A DNA stretch of 64,000 bases from Prado023 sp963706885 (GCA_963706885.1 CAVPNX010000008.1:124001-188000), one strand, 5' to 3'. Shown: positions 1-8,869, counted from the stretch's first letter. Notes: generated by a model from the letters alone, not told the origin. Numbers and translations are program-made.

Positions 1-26
1 CGCCGGATCCGACCGCAGCCAGGGCG

Positions 27-977
27 ATGCGACGCCCGGGCATGCCCCGCAGGACGCCCCAGGGGCGGCGGAGGCGGGCCCCGAGGAGCGCCCCAGTGGA
101 CGAGGAGGAGAGCCCCGAGGAGGCTCCCGCCGTCGAGGCCGACGAGGCGTGGCTCACCGCGGGCATCACCGCACTCGAGCCGGAGAACTCCGGGCCCGGC
201 GCGGCCGCCTTCTTCGACATCGACAACACGATCATGCGCGGATCGAGCATCGTCGCACTGGCCAAGGGGATGGCCGATCGGGACTACTTCACCACCAGCG
301 AGGTCGTGGACTTCACCTGGAAGCAGCTCAAGTACGTCCTGTCGGGCCGCGAGAACATGGACGACATGGCCCAGGCGACCGAGAACGGCCTGCTGTTCGT
401 CAAGGGCCGCGAGCCGCGCGAGATCGAGGACATGGCCGAGCAGGCCTACGACGAGCGGATGGTCGGCCGGCTGTGGGCCGGGACCGTGGAGCTGGCCGAG
501 GCGCACAAGGCGCTGGGCCACGAGGTGTGGCTGGTCAGCGCGACCCCCGTGGAGGTCGCCGACGTGATCGCCCGCCGCCTGGGCCTGACCGGGGGGCTGG
601 GGACGATCGCCGAGGTCGCCGACGGGCACTACACCGGAAAGCTCGACGGCGTGCCGCTGCACGGTGCTGCCAAGGTGGAGGCGATCGGACGGCTGGCCGC
701 CGAGCGCGGCCTCGACCTGACCCGGTCCGCGGCCTACTCCGACTCGAGCAACGACATCCCGATGCTGTCCGCCGTGGGCTGCCCGGTGGCGATCAACCCG
801 GACGGGGCCCTGCGCTCGCACGCGAGGGCGCAGGGGTGGCCGATCCGTGACTACCGGATCCGCGGCAAGGAGTCGGTGCGCAAGGGCGTGCCGGCCGCCG
901 CGGCCGCCGGACTTGTTGCCGGGGCGGCCGTTGGAGTGGCCAAGGGGATCGCGGTCTACCGCGGGCGTGGCGGCTGA
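27..977 (+). CDS. HAD-IB family phosphatase (SerB1-like)
   Basis: Predicted cytosolic phosphomonoesterase of HAD subfamily IB (phosphoserine phosphatase / lysophosphatidate phosphatase group). The nucleophile motif FFDIDNT has Asp64 and Asp66; a Ser of motif II sits in WLVSATP; motif IV is YSDSSNDIPML, followed by the family's AINPD. The first 55 residues are Arg-rich then acidic and lack homology. The reading frame stays open back to base 3, so the true start could lie outside the window. It lies convergent to an acyltransferase/epimerase pair, the same arrangement as M. tuberculosis Rv0501-Rv0502-Rv0505c. Family is sure, substrate is not. Confidence 0.85.
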   Translation: MRRPGMPRRTPQGRRRRAPRSAPVDEEESPEEAPAVEADEAWLTAGITALEPENSGPGAAAFFDIDNTIMRGSSIVALAKGMADRDYFTTSEVVDFTWKQLKYVLSGRENMDDMAQATENGLLFVKGREPREIEDMAEQAYDERMVGRLWAGTVELAEAHKALGHEVWLVSATPVEVADVIARRLGLTGGLGTIAEVADGHYTGKLDGVPLHGAAKVEAIGRLAAERGLDLTRSAAYSDSSNDIPMLSAVGCPVAINPDGALRSHARAQGWPIRDYRIRGKESVRKGVPAAAAAGLVAGAAVGVAKGIAVYRGRGG

Positions 978-1045
978 GTCACGCGCATCAGAGCGGACCG
1001 CCGCCCCGCTGCCGGGCCGATGCCGGGGCCAGGCGACGGCACTCC

Positions 1046-1963
1046 TCAGCGGAAGATGCCGCGGCGGCGCACCAGCATCCGGTACAGGTTGTGCTGGATC
1101 GTCTCACGTACCTGGTCGGTGATCTCGAACACGAGCATCGGATCCTCGGCCGCGGCATCCCCGAATCCCGCGGTGTCGATGGGCTCACCGAACTCGATGA
1201 CCCACTTCGAGGGCAACGGCACCAGGCCCAGCGGGCCCAGCCACGGGAAGGTCGGCGTGATCGGGAAGTACGGCAGCCCGAACATGCGGGCCGCAACCTT
1301 CACGTTGCCCAGCATCGGGTAGATCTCCTCGGAGCCCACCACCGAGCACGGCACGATCGGCACGCCGGTCCTCAGGGCCGCTGAGACGAACCCGCCGCGG
1401 CCGAAGCGCTGCAACCGGTAGCGCTCGGAGAACGGCTTGCCGGTGCCCTTGTAGCCCTCCGGCCAGACGCCCACGAGCTCACCGGAGCGCAGCAGGCGCT
1501 CGGCATCGGCGTTGCAGGCCAGCGTGGCCCCGGCCTTGCGCGCCAACATCCCGACGAACGGCATGTCGAAGACGATGTCCGCGCCCAGCGGGCGCAGGTG
1601 CCGTGCGTTCGGGTGCTGGTCGTGGATGGCCATCTGCACCATGACGGCATCCAGGCCGATCGTCCCGGCGTGGTTGGCCACGATCAGGGCCCCACCGTCG
1701 AGGGGCACGTTCTCGATCCCGCGGACCTCGACGCGGAACCAGTGCGTGTAGAGCGGGCGCAGCGCGGCCAGCAGGACGCTGTCGCTGAGCTCGGGATCGA
1801 ACCCGAACTCGTCGACCTCGTACTGGCCCAGCGCGCGGCGGCGCAGGAACTCCAGGGCCGCGCTGACCTGCTCGGCCCAGCTGGGGTCCGCGCCGACGAC
1901 CGCCACATCCGTGACCGGCGGCTCGTCAGCCCCGGGCATCCGCAGGACCTGTGCGTCGTTCAC
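1046..1963 (-). CDS. PlsC-fold acyltransferase, MGAT-like
   Basis: A 305-residue lysophospholipid/diacylglycerol acyltransferase-fold protein, probably membrane associated. It has the HX6D form of the catalytic motif (NHAGTIGLD) rather than plsC HX4D, plus the acceptor-site block WPEGYKGTGK, both typical of the MGAT-like branch. I chose the GTG at 1963 because it overlaps the stop of the upstream epimerase in a GTGA; longer open frame upstream only shadows the epimerase. Orthologous position to Rv0502. Likely acts in glycerolipid acylation; exact acceptor unknown. Confidence 0.85.
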   Translation of the reverse strand: MNDAQVLRMPGADEPPVTDVAVVGADPSWAEQVSAALEFLRRRALGQYEVDEFGFDPELSDSVLLAALRPLYTHWFRVEVRGIENVPLDGGALIVANHAGTIGLDAVMVQMAIHDQHPNARHLRPLGADIVFDMPFVGMLARKAGATLACNADAERLLRSGELVGVWPEGYKGTGKPFSERYRLQRFGRGGFVSAALRTGVPIVPCSVVGSEEIYPMLGNVKVAARMFGLPYFPITPTFPWLGPLGLVPLPSKWVIEFGEPIDTAGFGDAAAEDPMLVFEITDQVRETIQHNLYRMLVRRRGIFR

Positions 1964-2985
1964 GCCGACCACCCCGACAGGATGCGCCCGGCCACCGTCC
2001 CCGCACCCGAGACGAGCTCGGGCGTGATGACGTTGTTCAGACGCCGCGCGTGGACGAAGTCGTCGAACGTCTCGGAGGTGGTGTAGCGCGGGGTGAAGCC
2101 GAACTCCTCGTGCAGGCGCGTCGTGTCCACGGCGCGGCCGTGCGTGAGCAGGCGGATCTGCTCGGGGCTGAAGTCGGCGAAACCTCCCCGGCGGACCCAT
2201 CGTCCGGTGATGCCCACGAGTGGGGACCAGACCGGCACCCCCACACGGCCCGCACGCCGGATCGCCTGGGACAGCGCCAGCACGCCGTCGCCGGCCACGT
2301 TGTAGATCCCGGGGTGGTCCTCGACGGTCGCCCGGCGGAGCACCTCGAGGCCGTCGTCCTCGTGGACGAACTGCATCCGGGCGTCGTAGCCCAGGACTGT
2401 CGGGATGACCGGCAGCGAGAAGTACTGCGCCATCGGGGTGTTCGCGGTCGGCCCGAGGAAGTTGGCGAACCGCAATGTCGTGACGGTCAGGTCGGGGCGT
2501 CGGCGGGCCAGGCCACGCACGTAGGACTCGACCTCGACGGAGTCCTTCGCCCACCCCGATGTGGGCAGGGCGGTCGGCTCCATGTCCTCGGTGAGCAGCG
2601 CCGCATCACCGGCCCCCGCTCCGTACACCGAGGTCGAGGACTTCACGACGAGCTTCTCGACGGACGCGGCCTTCTGGCATGCGGCCAGCAGCTGCATCGT
2701 CCCGATGACGTTGATCTCCTTCATCGGGGCGCGCCCCCCCGCCTGGCGGGGGGTGGCGATGACACCCATGTGCACGACCGTGTCGACGCCCGCCGTGGAG
2801 ATGACCTTGCCGATGATGGGGTTGCGGATGTCGGCCCGCACGAAGTCAGCCCCACCGATGTCACCGGCGGGGGTCACGACATCAACACCGATCACCCGCT
2901 CCACCGCGGGGTCCTCGGTGAGCACGCGTGCCATCCTGCCGCCCAGGTAACGGGAGACCCCGGTCACGAGAACGACACGTGCCAT
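1960..2985 (-). CDS. NAD-dependent epimerase/dehydratase (GalE2-like)
   Basis: Extended short-chain dehydrogenase, 341 residues, with the N-terminal Rossmann motif VLVTGVSRYLGG and the Asp of VIGVDVV for nucleotide binding. SSTSVYG supplies the usual Ser/Thr, but the expected YxxxK is read as GWAKDSVE, so the catalytic Tyr appears replaced by Trp; this suggests a non-canonical or purely ligand-binding role. It is translationally coupled to the acyltransferase and lies 4 nt after bS22, as in the Rv0500B-Rv0501-Rv0502 cluster. Substrate unknown. Confidence 0.82.
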   Translation of the reverse strand: MARVVLVTGVSRYLGGRMARVLTEDPAVERVIGVDVVTPAGDIGGADFVRADIRNPIIGKVISTAGVDTVVHMGVIATPRQAGGRAPMKEINVIGTMQLLAACQKAASVEKLVVKSSTSVYGAGAGDAALLTEDMEPTALPTSGWAKDSVEVESYVRGLARRRPDLTVTTLRFANFLGPTANTPMAQYFSLPVIPTVLGYDARMQFVHEDDGLEVLRRATVEDHPGIYNVAGDGVLALSQAIRRAGRVGVPVWSPLVGITGRWVRRGGFADFSPEQIRLLTHGRAVDTTRLHEEFGFTPRYTTSETFDDFVHARRLNNVITPELVSGAGTVAGRILSGWSA

Positions 2986-2989
2986 GGTG

Positions 2990-3088
2990 CTACTTGGCGT
3001 TACGGCGCTGGACCCGCGTGCGCTTGAGCAGCTTGCGGTGCTTCTTCTTCGCCATCCGCTTGCGACGCTTCTTGATCACAGAACCCAC
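2990..3088 (-). CDS. small ribosomal subunit protein bS22
   Basis: A 32-codon gene starting with GTG at 3088. The product starts MGSVIKKRRKRMAKKKHRKL and ends RTRVQRRNAK, over half Lys/Arg. From memory this matches the mycobacterial 30S protein bS22 (AURKAIP1/COX24-type domain), found only in the actinobacterial ribosome structure. TGAGGT about 8 nt upstream may serve as ribosome binding site. It sits between the excisionase-type HTH gene and the epimerase, the same place as Rv0500B. Composition and context make the call firm despite its size. Confidence 0.9.
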   Translation of the reverse strand: MGSVIKKRRKRMAKKKHRKLLKRTRVQRRNAK

Positions 3089-3190
3089 AGGGAGACCTCA
3101 CAGACGAGCCGGTAATTGGTGGCCATGCTACCGCCCGCGCGCACGCCCCGGAAACCACGAGGCTGCCGGCGGCCGCTCGACCGCGGGCGG

Positions 3191-3388
3191 TCAGGCCGTG
3201 TCGACGAACGAGTGGCGCAGGTAGTCGTCCACGACGTACTCGGGGATCCGCACGGATCGCCCGACCTTCAGCGCCGGCAGCGTCCCGTAGTTGACCATGC
3301 GATAGACCGTCATCTTCGACAGCCGCATGATCGCCGCGACCTCGGCCACGGTCAGCAGGCGCACCTCAGCCAGTGGGCGATCAGTCAT
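3191..3388 (-). CDS. excisionase-family helix-turn-helix protein
   Basis: A 65-residue DNA-binding protein of the MerR-like excisionase (AlpA/BldC-type, TIGR01764) family. Residues 12-60 form the domain: LLTVAEVAAIMRLSKMTVYR is the winged-helix recognition region and VGRSVRIPEYVVDDYL the wing. It has no effector domain, as in other actinobacterial members such as Rv0500A, which also precedes bS22. A role as a small developmental or stress regulator is inferred by analogy with BldC; targets are unknown. Confidence 0.85.
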   Translation of the reverse strand: MTDRPLAEVRLLTVAEVAAIMRLSKMTVYRMVNYGTLPALKVGRSVRIPEYVVDDYLRHSFVDTA

Positions 3389-3505
3389 CGGGTCACCTAC
3401 CTCAACGAGGTCTCAGGAACCTCATGCTACGCCCCAGTAGGTTCGATAGGGAATGGGGCGGAGCGGCCCAATGGTCGCGCTCTCCCGACTGGCGCCAGCC
3501 AGCGC

Positions 3506-4702
3506 TCAGAAGGCGCCGAACGGATCGGCCATGAGTCCCCAGTGCGGGAACACCGCACGCCGGGTGTCCATGATCGCCCGATCCAGGGGGTCCTCGGGGT
3601 GATAGCTGCGCTCGAAGGGCTGGGCCCACGGATCGTTGCCGTCGGTCATCCGGCCCGGGGCCGCGCGGCCCAGGAGGTCGAGGACGAACACCCGGAACGC
3701 CTCCGGGGTGGGCGTCTCGGGGGCGATCGGCCGGTGCAGGGCCTCGGCGATCAGGTGGGTCCAGGCCCGCGGGACCACGTCGACGACCTCGTAGCCCCCG
3801 CCGCCGACAGCCACCCAGCGGCCTCCGGCCAGCCGGTGGGCCAGGCGGTGCAGCGCCGCGTACGAGGTGCGCTGGCCGTCGACGCTGAGCAGCAGGTGGG
3901 CCATGGGGTCCTCGAAGTGCGAGTCGCAGCCGTGCTGGCTGACCAGGAACTCGGGTCCGAACTCCTCGAGGACCGCCGGGACGACCGCGTTGAACGCCCG
4001 CAGCCACTGGTTGTCGGCCGTGCCCGCGGGAAGTGAGACGTTCACCGACGTGCCCAGTGCCCCGGGACCCCCGATGTCGCCGGGCCAGCCGGTTCCCGGG
4101 AACAGGGTGCGCCCGCTCTCGTGCAGGCTGATCGTGAGCACCCGGGGGTCGTCGTAGAACATCGCCTGGACGCCGTCGCCGTGGTGGGCATCGACATCGA
4201 CGTAGGCCACCCGCTGCACCCCGTGGTCCAGCAACCAGCGGATCGCCACCCCGACGTCGTTGTACACGCAGAACCCGGCCGCGCGGTCGGCCATCGAGTG
4301 GTGCATCCCGCCGAACAGGTTCACCGCATGCTGCGCCCGCCCGGAGTGCACCTCCTCCACGGCCCGCACGCTGGCGCCGCACAGGTGTGCGGCGGCCTCG
4401 TGCATCCGCGGGAACACGGGCACGTCGTCGGTGCCCATCCCGAACCTCGCCTCACCCGGATCGCCCGTGTGCCCCGCCGTGCGCACGGCCGTGAGGAAGT
4501 CGGGCACGTGTACCTTGACGAGGTCGTGGACACCCGCGGGCTCCACCTCACGGATCAGGTCCACGTTGGGGGCCTGCAGGAGGCCGAAGTCCTCGGCCAG
4601 GCGCAGGGCGAGCTGAACCCGGATGGGCGCCATCGGGTGCCCCTGCCCGAAGTTGTACGCCGACAAGGTGGGGTCGGCGATCACAGCCACCCGATCGCTC
4701 AC
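3506..4702 (-). CDS. acuC: acetoin utilization-type deacetylase AcuC
   Basis: Zinc-dependent class I/II histone-deacetylase-fold enzyme, 398 residues, expected to deacetylate acyl-lysines (AcuC acts on acetyl-CoA synthetase in Bacillus). The charge-relay His pair is in GGMHHSMADR, the zinc ligands are in YVDVDAHHGDGVQ, and the second Asp ligand lies in a C-terminal Gly-rich loop (VAVGGGGYEV). Start GTG 4702 is backed by a leaderless promoter 6 nt upstream. It is divergent from the Trk genes across under 100 bp. No acetyltransferase partner is visible. Confidence 0.9.
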   Translation of the reverse strand: MSDRVAVIADPTLSAYNFGQGHPMAPIRVQLALRLAEDFGLLQAPNVDLIREVEPAGVHDLVKVHVPDFLTAVRTAGHTGDPGEARFGMGTDDVPVFPRMHEAAAHLCGASVRAVEEVHSGRAQHAVNLFGGMHHSMADRAAGFCVYNDVGVAIRWLLDHGVQRVAYVDVDAHHGDGVQAMFYDDPRVLTISLHESGRTLFPGTGWPGDIGGPGALGTSVNVSLPAGTADNQWLRAFNAVVPAVLEEFGPEFLVSQHGCDSHFEDPMAHLLLSVDGQRTSYAALHRLAHRLAGGRWVAVGGGGYEVVDVVPRAWTHLIAEALHRPIAPETPTPEAFRVFVLDLLGRAAPGRMTDGNDPWAQPFERSYHPEDPLDRAIMDTRRAVFPHWGLMADPFGAF

Positions 4703-4708
4703 CGAACC

Positions 4709-4714
4709 ACCGTA
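4709..4714 (-). promoter_or_regulatory. leaderless -10 box for acuC
   Basis: TACGGT read on the minus strand, followed by 6 nt (GGTTCG) and then the GTG start at 4702. No Shine-Dalgarno sequence lies between, so the transcript probably begins at the start codon. Confidence 0.6.
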
Positions 4715-4781
4715 GACCCACCACGGCCGTCGAGGGCGCGCGGGCGCCCGCCACAGCGGACATCACGTGCGGCCCGGTGAA

Positions 4782-4787
4782 TAGCCT
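4782..4787 (+). promoter_or_regulatory. leaderless -10 box for trkH
   Basis: TAGCCT, 6 nt (GCACAC), then ATG at 4794. This decides the start in favour of 4794 over the GTG codons near 4917 that have little ribosome-binding sequence. Confidence 0.6.
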
Positions 4788-4793
4788 GCACAC

Positions 4794-6413
4794 ATGGTCC
4801 TGCGACGCGCCCACAACGAGCCGCGGCGTCGGGTGCTGCGCGCTCGCCACAGGACCGGTGGCGGGACCCCCGACAGGTTCCCCTCGACGGGCCCGGCCCA
4901 GCAGGGTTCCTCCGAGGTGGTGATCCGCTCCCAGGCCCAGCAGGCCCGGATCGGGCGCCGCTCACCAGCGCGCTCCATCACGGTGTCGTTCGCCATCCTG
5001 TGCGGGCTGGGAACCCTGCTGCTCATGCTCCCGGTCATGCGCAGCGGTGCGGGGTCGGCGAGCCCTGCGGTCGCGCTGTTCACCTCGGTCAGCGCCACCT
5101 GCGTGACAGGGCTCGCCGTGGTCGACACGGGGACCTACTGGAGCCCCCTGGGCCAGGTGGCCATCCTGATGCTCATCCAGATCGGCGGGTTCGGCATCCA
5201 GGCGCTGGGCACGCTGTGGATCCTGCTGCTCAACCGCAGGCTCGGGACCCGCTCTCGGCTGGCCGCTCAGGAGGAGACGGGCGTGCTGACCCAGGGCGAC
5301 GTCCGTCAGGTGCTCACCGCGCTGGCTGCGATCACCGTGGTCGTCGAGTCCGCGGTCGCCCTGCTGCTCGGTGCTCGGTTCTGGTGGTCCTACGACCTGT
5401 CGCTGGCCGATGCCGCGTGGACGGGGATCTTCCACAGCGTCAGCGCCTTCAACAACGCCGGGTTCGCCCTCGCCCCGGACTCCCTGATGTCCTACGGCCA
5501 GGACCCATTGGTCCTGGGGCCGATCGCCGTGGCCATCGTGCTCGGCGGCCTGGGCTTCCTCGTGATCGTCGAGGTCTTCCGCCGGTCCACCGGGGCGCGC
5601 GGGATCGCCCCCCGGCCCAGGAGCGCGGCGATGACGCAGGACGAGGTGCTCGCCCGCGGCCGCGAGCTGGCCCGACGCTCGCGCTACCGGATGGGGGCGT
5701 TCCACCCGGAGCGGTTCGGCTTCGCCAACCCCATCCCGATGTCGCTGCACACCCGCCTCATGCTCATCGGCACCGCCATCGTGATGGCGGTCGGAGCACT
5801 CGGCTTCGCCCTGTTCGAGTGGAGCAACCCGAGCACGCTCGGTGCGATGGCCTGGTGGGAGAAGGCGATCCAGTCGGTCTTCTCCGGTGGGGTGACCCCG
5901 CGCACCGCGGGGTTCAACACCGTGGACTACGGATCCGTCATCCCCGAGACGCGCCTGCTCACCGACGCCCTCATGTTCGTCGGTGGTGGCAGCGGCAGCA
6001 CTGCCGGTGGCATCAAGGTGACCACCCTGATGATCCTCTTCCTCGCCGCGCGCGCCGAGATCCGCGGGCACAAGGACGTCAACGTCCTCGACCGCCGGAT
6101 CCCGGACACGACGGTCCGCGTGGCCATCTCCGTGGCCATGATCAGCCTCGGGGCCGTCCTGGTGGGAACCATGGCGCTGCAGGCAGTGACCGACCTCAGC
6201 CTGGACCTGGCCCTCTTCGAGGTCACCTCCGCCCTGGCGACCGTGGGCCTGTCGGCCAACGTGACCCCCGGGCTCCCGCAGGCGGGGCAGCTGCTGCTCG
6301 TCGCCCTGATGTTCCTGGGCCGGGTTGGCCCCGTCACACTGGCCTCCTCGCTGACCCTGCGCTCCACATCCCGCGACTACCGGCTGCCCGAGGGCCGGCC
6401 GATGATCGGGTGA
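4794..6413 (+). CDS. TrkH family potassium uptake membrane subunit
   Basis: Integral membrane K+ translocating subunit (TrkH/KtrB superfamily), 539 residues with a roughly 60-residue polar N-terminus before the first helix. The four pore-loop repeats are recognisable: SATCVTGLAV, SAFNNAGFAL, TPRTAGFNTV and ALATVGLSANV, each carrying the selectivity Gly. Followed after 20 nt by a TrkA-like RCK subunit, so the two form a Ktr/Trk complex and an operon. Length and symmetry suggest the KtrB-like type. Ion choice (K+ versus Na+/K+) is inferred. Confidence 0.92.
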   Translation: MVLRRAHNEPRRRVLRARHRTGGGTPDRFPSTGPAQQGSSEVVIRSQAQQARIGRRSPARSITVSFAILCGLGTLLLMLPVMRSGAGSASPAVALFTSVSATCVTGLAVVDTGTYWSPLGQVAILMLIQIGGFGIQALGTLWILLLNRRLGTRSRLAAQEETGVLTQGDVRQVLTALAAITVVVESAVALLLGARFWWSYDLSLADAAWTGIFHSVSAFNNAGFALAPDSLMSYGQDPLVLGPIAVAIVLGGLGFLVIVEVFRRSTGARGIAPRPRSAAMTQDEVLARGRELARRSRYRMGAFHPERFGFANPIPMSLHTRLMLIGTAIVMAVGALGFALFEWSNPSTLGAMAWWEKAIQSVFSGGVTPRTAGFNTVDYGSVIPETRLLTDALMFVGGGSGSTAGGIKVTTLMILFLAARAEIRGHKDVNVLDRRIPDTTVRVAISVAMISLGAVLVGTMALQAVTDLSLDLALFEVTSALATVGLSANVTPGLPQAGQLLLVALMFLGRVGPVTLASSLTLRSTSRDYRLPEGRPMIG

Positions 6414-6433
6414 CGACATGAGAGGAGAACCAC

Positions 6434-7096
6434 ATGTCTGCTCGCGAGGTTGAGCCGGTGGTCGTGCTCGGCCTGGGCCGCTTCGGCAGGTCCGTGGCAC
6501 TGGCCCTGACCCGGGAGGGCTGTGAGGTGCTGGCCATCGACCAGAACGCCGACCTGGTCCGGGAGGTCAGCCAGAAGGTGACGATGGCGGTGGAGGCCGA
6601 CGTCACCAGCAAGGAGGCCCTCGAGCAGCTGGGGGTGGGTGAGTACACCCGGGCGGTGGTCGCGATGGGTGATGCCGTCGAGGCGTCCCTGGTCTGCGCC
6701 CTCGTGCTCAAGGAGGACTTCAAGATCCCGGAGATCTGGGCCAAGGCCATCAACGCCCAGCAGGCCAAGATCCTGCGCAAGATCGGCGTCACCGAGGTGG
6801 TCTACCCCGAGCTCGAGGTCGGTCGACGGGTGGCTCACGCCCTGCTGGGACACCGCACCGAGTACATCCCCACCGTCGACGGCCTGGCCTACGCCGCGCT
6901 CCCAGTGAGCCGGAAGCTGGTCGGGCGGCGACTGGCAGACGCCCATGAGCTCAACGAGAAGGGGATCCTGGTCCTGGCCGTCAGCCGCCGGGGCCGGGGG
7001 ATGCCCGACCTGGCCACATCCGACCTGGTCCTGGGGGCCGAGGACGTCCTGGTCGTCTGCGGCCCGGAGGATGAGGTGTCCCCGCTGCTGATGTGA
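6434..7096 (+). CDS. TrkA/KtrA family potassium uptake regulator
   Basis: Cytosolic gating subunit of 220 residues: RCK_N Rossmann domain at about 8-130 with VLGLGRFGRSVA nucleotide motif and the acidic AIDQNAD strand end, then RCK_C at about 135-218. It binds NAD(H)/ATP and controls the adjacent TrkH pore. A clear GAGGAG ribosome binding site lies 6 nt before ATG 6434, unlike the leaderless first gene, as expected for the second gene of an operon. Single RCK pair means KtrA-like architecture rather than the tandem E. coli TrkA. Confidence 0.93.
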   Translation: MSAREVEPVVVLGLGRFGRSVALALTREGCEVLAIDQNADLVREVSQKVTMAVEADVTSKEALEQLGVGEYTRAVVAMGDAVEASLVCALVLKEDFKIPEIWAKAINAQQAKILRKIGVTEVVYPELEVGRRVAHALLGHRTEYIPTVDGLAYAALPVSRKLVGRRLADAHELNEKGILVLAVSRRGRGMPDLATSDLVLGAEDVLVVCGPEDEVSPLLM

Positions 7097-7136
7097 TCCG
7101 GCTCCGCGTGCGGACCGAGCCTGGGAATGCGTCCGC

Positions 7137-7955
7137 TCAGGACCTGCCGAGCTCGACGGACCGGTCCCGGCAGGCGCGCATGGCGTTGGCGAACGCGGCC
7201 TTGACCGCCGCATCGTCGAGGACATGCACCGCGGCAGCGGTCGCCCCGCCGGGTGAGGTCACGTTCTCGCGGAGCACGGTGGGGTGCTCGCCGGTGTCAC
7301 GCAGCATCGTCGCGGCCCCGAGCAGGGTCTGGATCGTGAGGTCGTGGGCAAGGTCCCGGGGCAGTCCCAGCATCACTCCGGCGTCGATCATGGCCTCGGC
7401 GACGTAGAACACGTAGGCCGGCCCGGATCCGCTCACCGCGGTCACGGCGTCCTGCTGGGACTCCGGGGTGGTGCGCACCTGGCCGACGGCACCCAGGACC
7501 CGCTCGGCCAGCGCCAGCGACTCCGGCGGGCACCCCGGCGCCGGGGACATGACCGACATGCCCATCCCGACCAGGGCCGGGGTGTTGGGCATCACCCGGA
7601 CCACAGCCGTGCCGGGCGGCAGGTGCGCGGCGAGGGTCGCCGTGGAGACCCCGGCGGCCAGCGAGACGACGGTGACCCCGGCCGGCAGGTGCGCGGCCAC
7701 GTCGTCCAGGACGGCTGTGACCTGGTGCGGCTTGACCCCGATCACCACGACGTCGGCATCCGAGACGGCCGAGAGGGAGGCGCTCACCTCGATCCCGTGG
7801 CGCTCCCGCACTGCCTGGGCGGTCGGCTCGTGCGCCTCGGTGGCGCGGATCTGCGACCGTTCCCATCCGGCGGCCAGCAGGCCGGCCAGCACGGCCTGCC
7901 CCATCCGCCCGGCACCCACCAGCACCACCCGGGGATCCCCGGCCATGGCGCTCAC
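7137..7955 (-). CDS. proC: pyrroline-5-carboxylate reductase
   Basis: NAD(P)H-dependent last step of proline synthesis. Rossmann motif VVLVGAGRMGQAVLAG at the N-terminus; ProC signature around VSGSGPAYVFYVAEA and VTSPGGATAAAVH near the C-terminus, where substrate binds. Start GTG 7955 overlaps the proline dehydrogenase stop (GTGA); an in-frame ATG at 7946 is an alternative. At 272 residues it has normal length. Pairing with the catabolic enzyme in one transcript is notable because they run opposite reactions. Position matches Rv0500 in the conserved block. Confidence 0.93.
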   Translation of the reverse strand: MSAMAGDPRVVLVGAGRMGQAVLAGLLAAGWERSQIRATEAHEPTAQAVRERHGIEVSASLSAVSDADVVVIGVKPHQVTAVLDDVAAHLPAGVTVVSLAAGVSTATLAAHLPPGTAVVRVMPNTPALVGMGMSVMSPAPGCPPESLALAERVLGAVGQVRTTPESQQDAVTAVSGSGPAYVFYVAEAMIDAGVMLGLPRDLAHDLTIQTLLGAATMLRDTGEHPTVLRENVTSPGGATAAAVHVLDDAAVKAAFANAMRACRDRSVELGRS

Positions 7956-8869
7956 CGGCCGAGGGCGGCGCGGGCCGCCTGGCCGATGGAGTTGGGCTTC
8001 CACGCGATCCGCCGGGCCATGTACCCGGCCCAGTCCGGGCCGAACGGCACCAGGATGCTGACCTGCTCCCCGTCAGCGACGAGCGCGGCCGCCGCGTCCG
8101 GTCGCACGCCCAGCCGCAGCTGGAACGAGTGCTGACCGGGCTCCAGGCCGGAACGTGCCGCCAGCGCGGAGGCGATCTCGATCAGGCGCGCGTCGTGGGT
8201 CGCGACGATGGTGCGGGCCCCGGCCGCCATCAACTGCCGCGTGCACCGGACGTAGGCCTTGTCCACCTCGTGCCCGCTGGCGAACGCCAGTCCTGGCGCC
8301 ACCGCCTCCTGCTGGCGCACGAGCCGTACCCGCGCACCGGCCCTGGCCAGGTCGCCGCAGTCGGCCTCGGAGCGCAGCAGGTTCGCCGCGATCGTGACCC
8401 CGAGGTCCGGGTGCTCCTCCGCGAGCGTGGCGTGGATCGTCAGAGTGTCATCGAGATGCGCCAGGGAAACCCCGTCGAGGGTCACCGTCATCCCGACCTC
8501 CTCGGCTGCCGCGCACAGGATCGCGAGGTCGGCGCTGACCGATGCCGCGGGAACACCCGCGGACAGGCCCAGGGCCGCCAGGTCGACCATCAGGTCCGCC
8601 CCCTGCGCCAGGTCCGCGGAGTCCAGCGCCTCGATCGTCTGCATGTGGACCAGCAGGCAGGAGGCCAGTGCCTGCGGATCGGGCAGGTAGGCGACCGAGG
8701 CCGACATGCCCGACGCCGCCACATCCCCCACCGCCGCCACGGCCGCCGCAACGGTCTCCCCCGGCACGAACGGGCTGGCCGCGCTGCGCGTCGCGGGCAT
8801 CGATTCGAGCGCCGCGGCCATCGACTCCCGGCTGGGAAGCCGGCTGAGCACGCCACTGAAGTCCACCAT
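7952..8869 (-). CDS. proline dehydrogenase
   Basis: FAD enzyme oxidising proline to pyrroline-5-carboxylate, single-domain form of 305 residues. Conserved blocks include ATHDARLIEIA and the substrate/FAD region FQLRLGVRPD followed by VSILVPFGPDW and MARRIAWKPNS, matching the usual fQmLyGvrpd...yvPfG...RRlaErpxN order. ATG 8869 is preferred: GGAGG lies 8 nt upstream, while the earlier GTG overlaps that site. Followed by proC with a 4-nt overlap. No P5C dehydrogenase gene is visible nearby. Confidence 0.87.
   Translation of the reverse strand: MVDFSGVLSRLPSRESMAAALESMPATRSAASPFVPGETVAAAVAAVGDVAASGMSASVAYLPDPQALASCLLVHMQTIEALDSADLAQGADLMVDLAALGLSAGVPAASVSADLAILCAAAEEVGMTVTLDGVSLAHLDDTLTIHATLAEEHPDLGVTIAANLLRSEADCGDLARAGARVRLVRQQEAVAPGLAFASGHEVDKAYVRCTRQLMAAGARTIVATHDARLIEIASALAARSGLEPGQHSFQLRLGVRPDAAAALVADGEQVSILVPFGPDWAGYMARRIAWKPNSIGQAARAALGR

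Noticed and set aside
4962..6500. 512-codon minus-strand frame opposite trkH
   Set aside because: Antisense shadow; Gln/Gly/His-rich, no motif.
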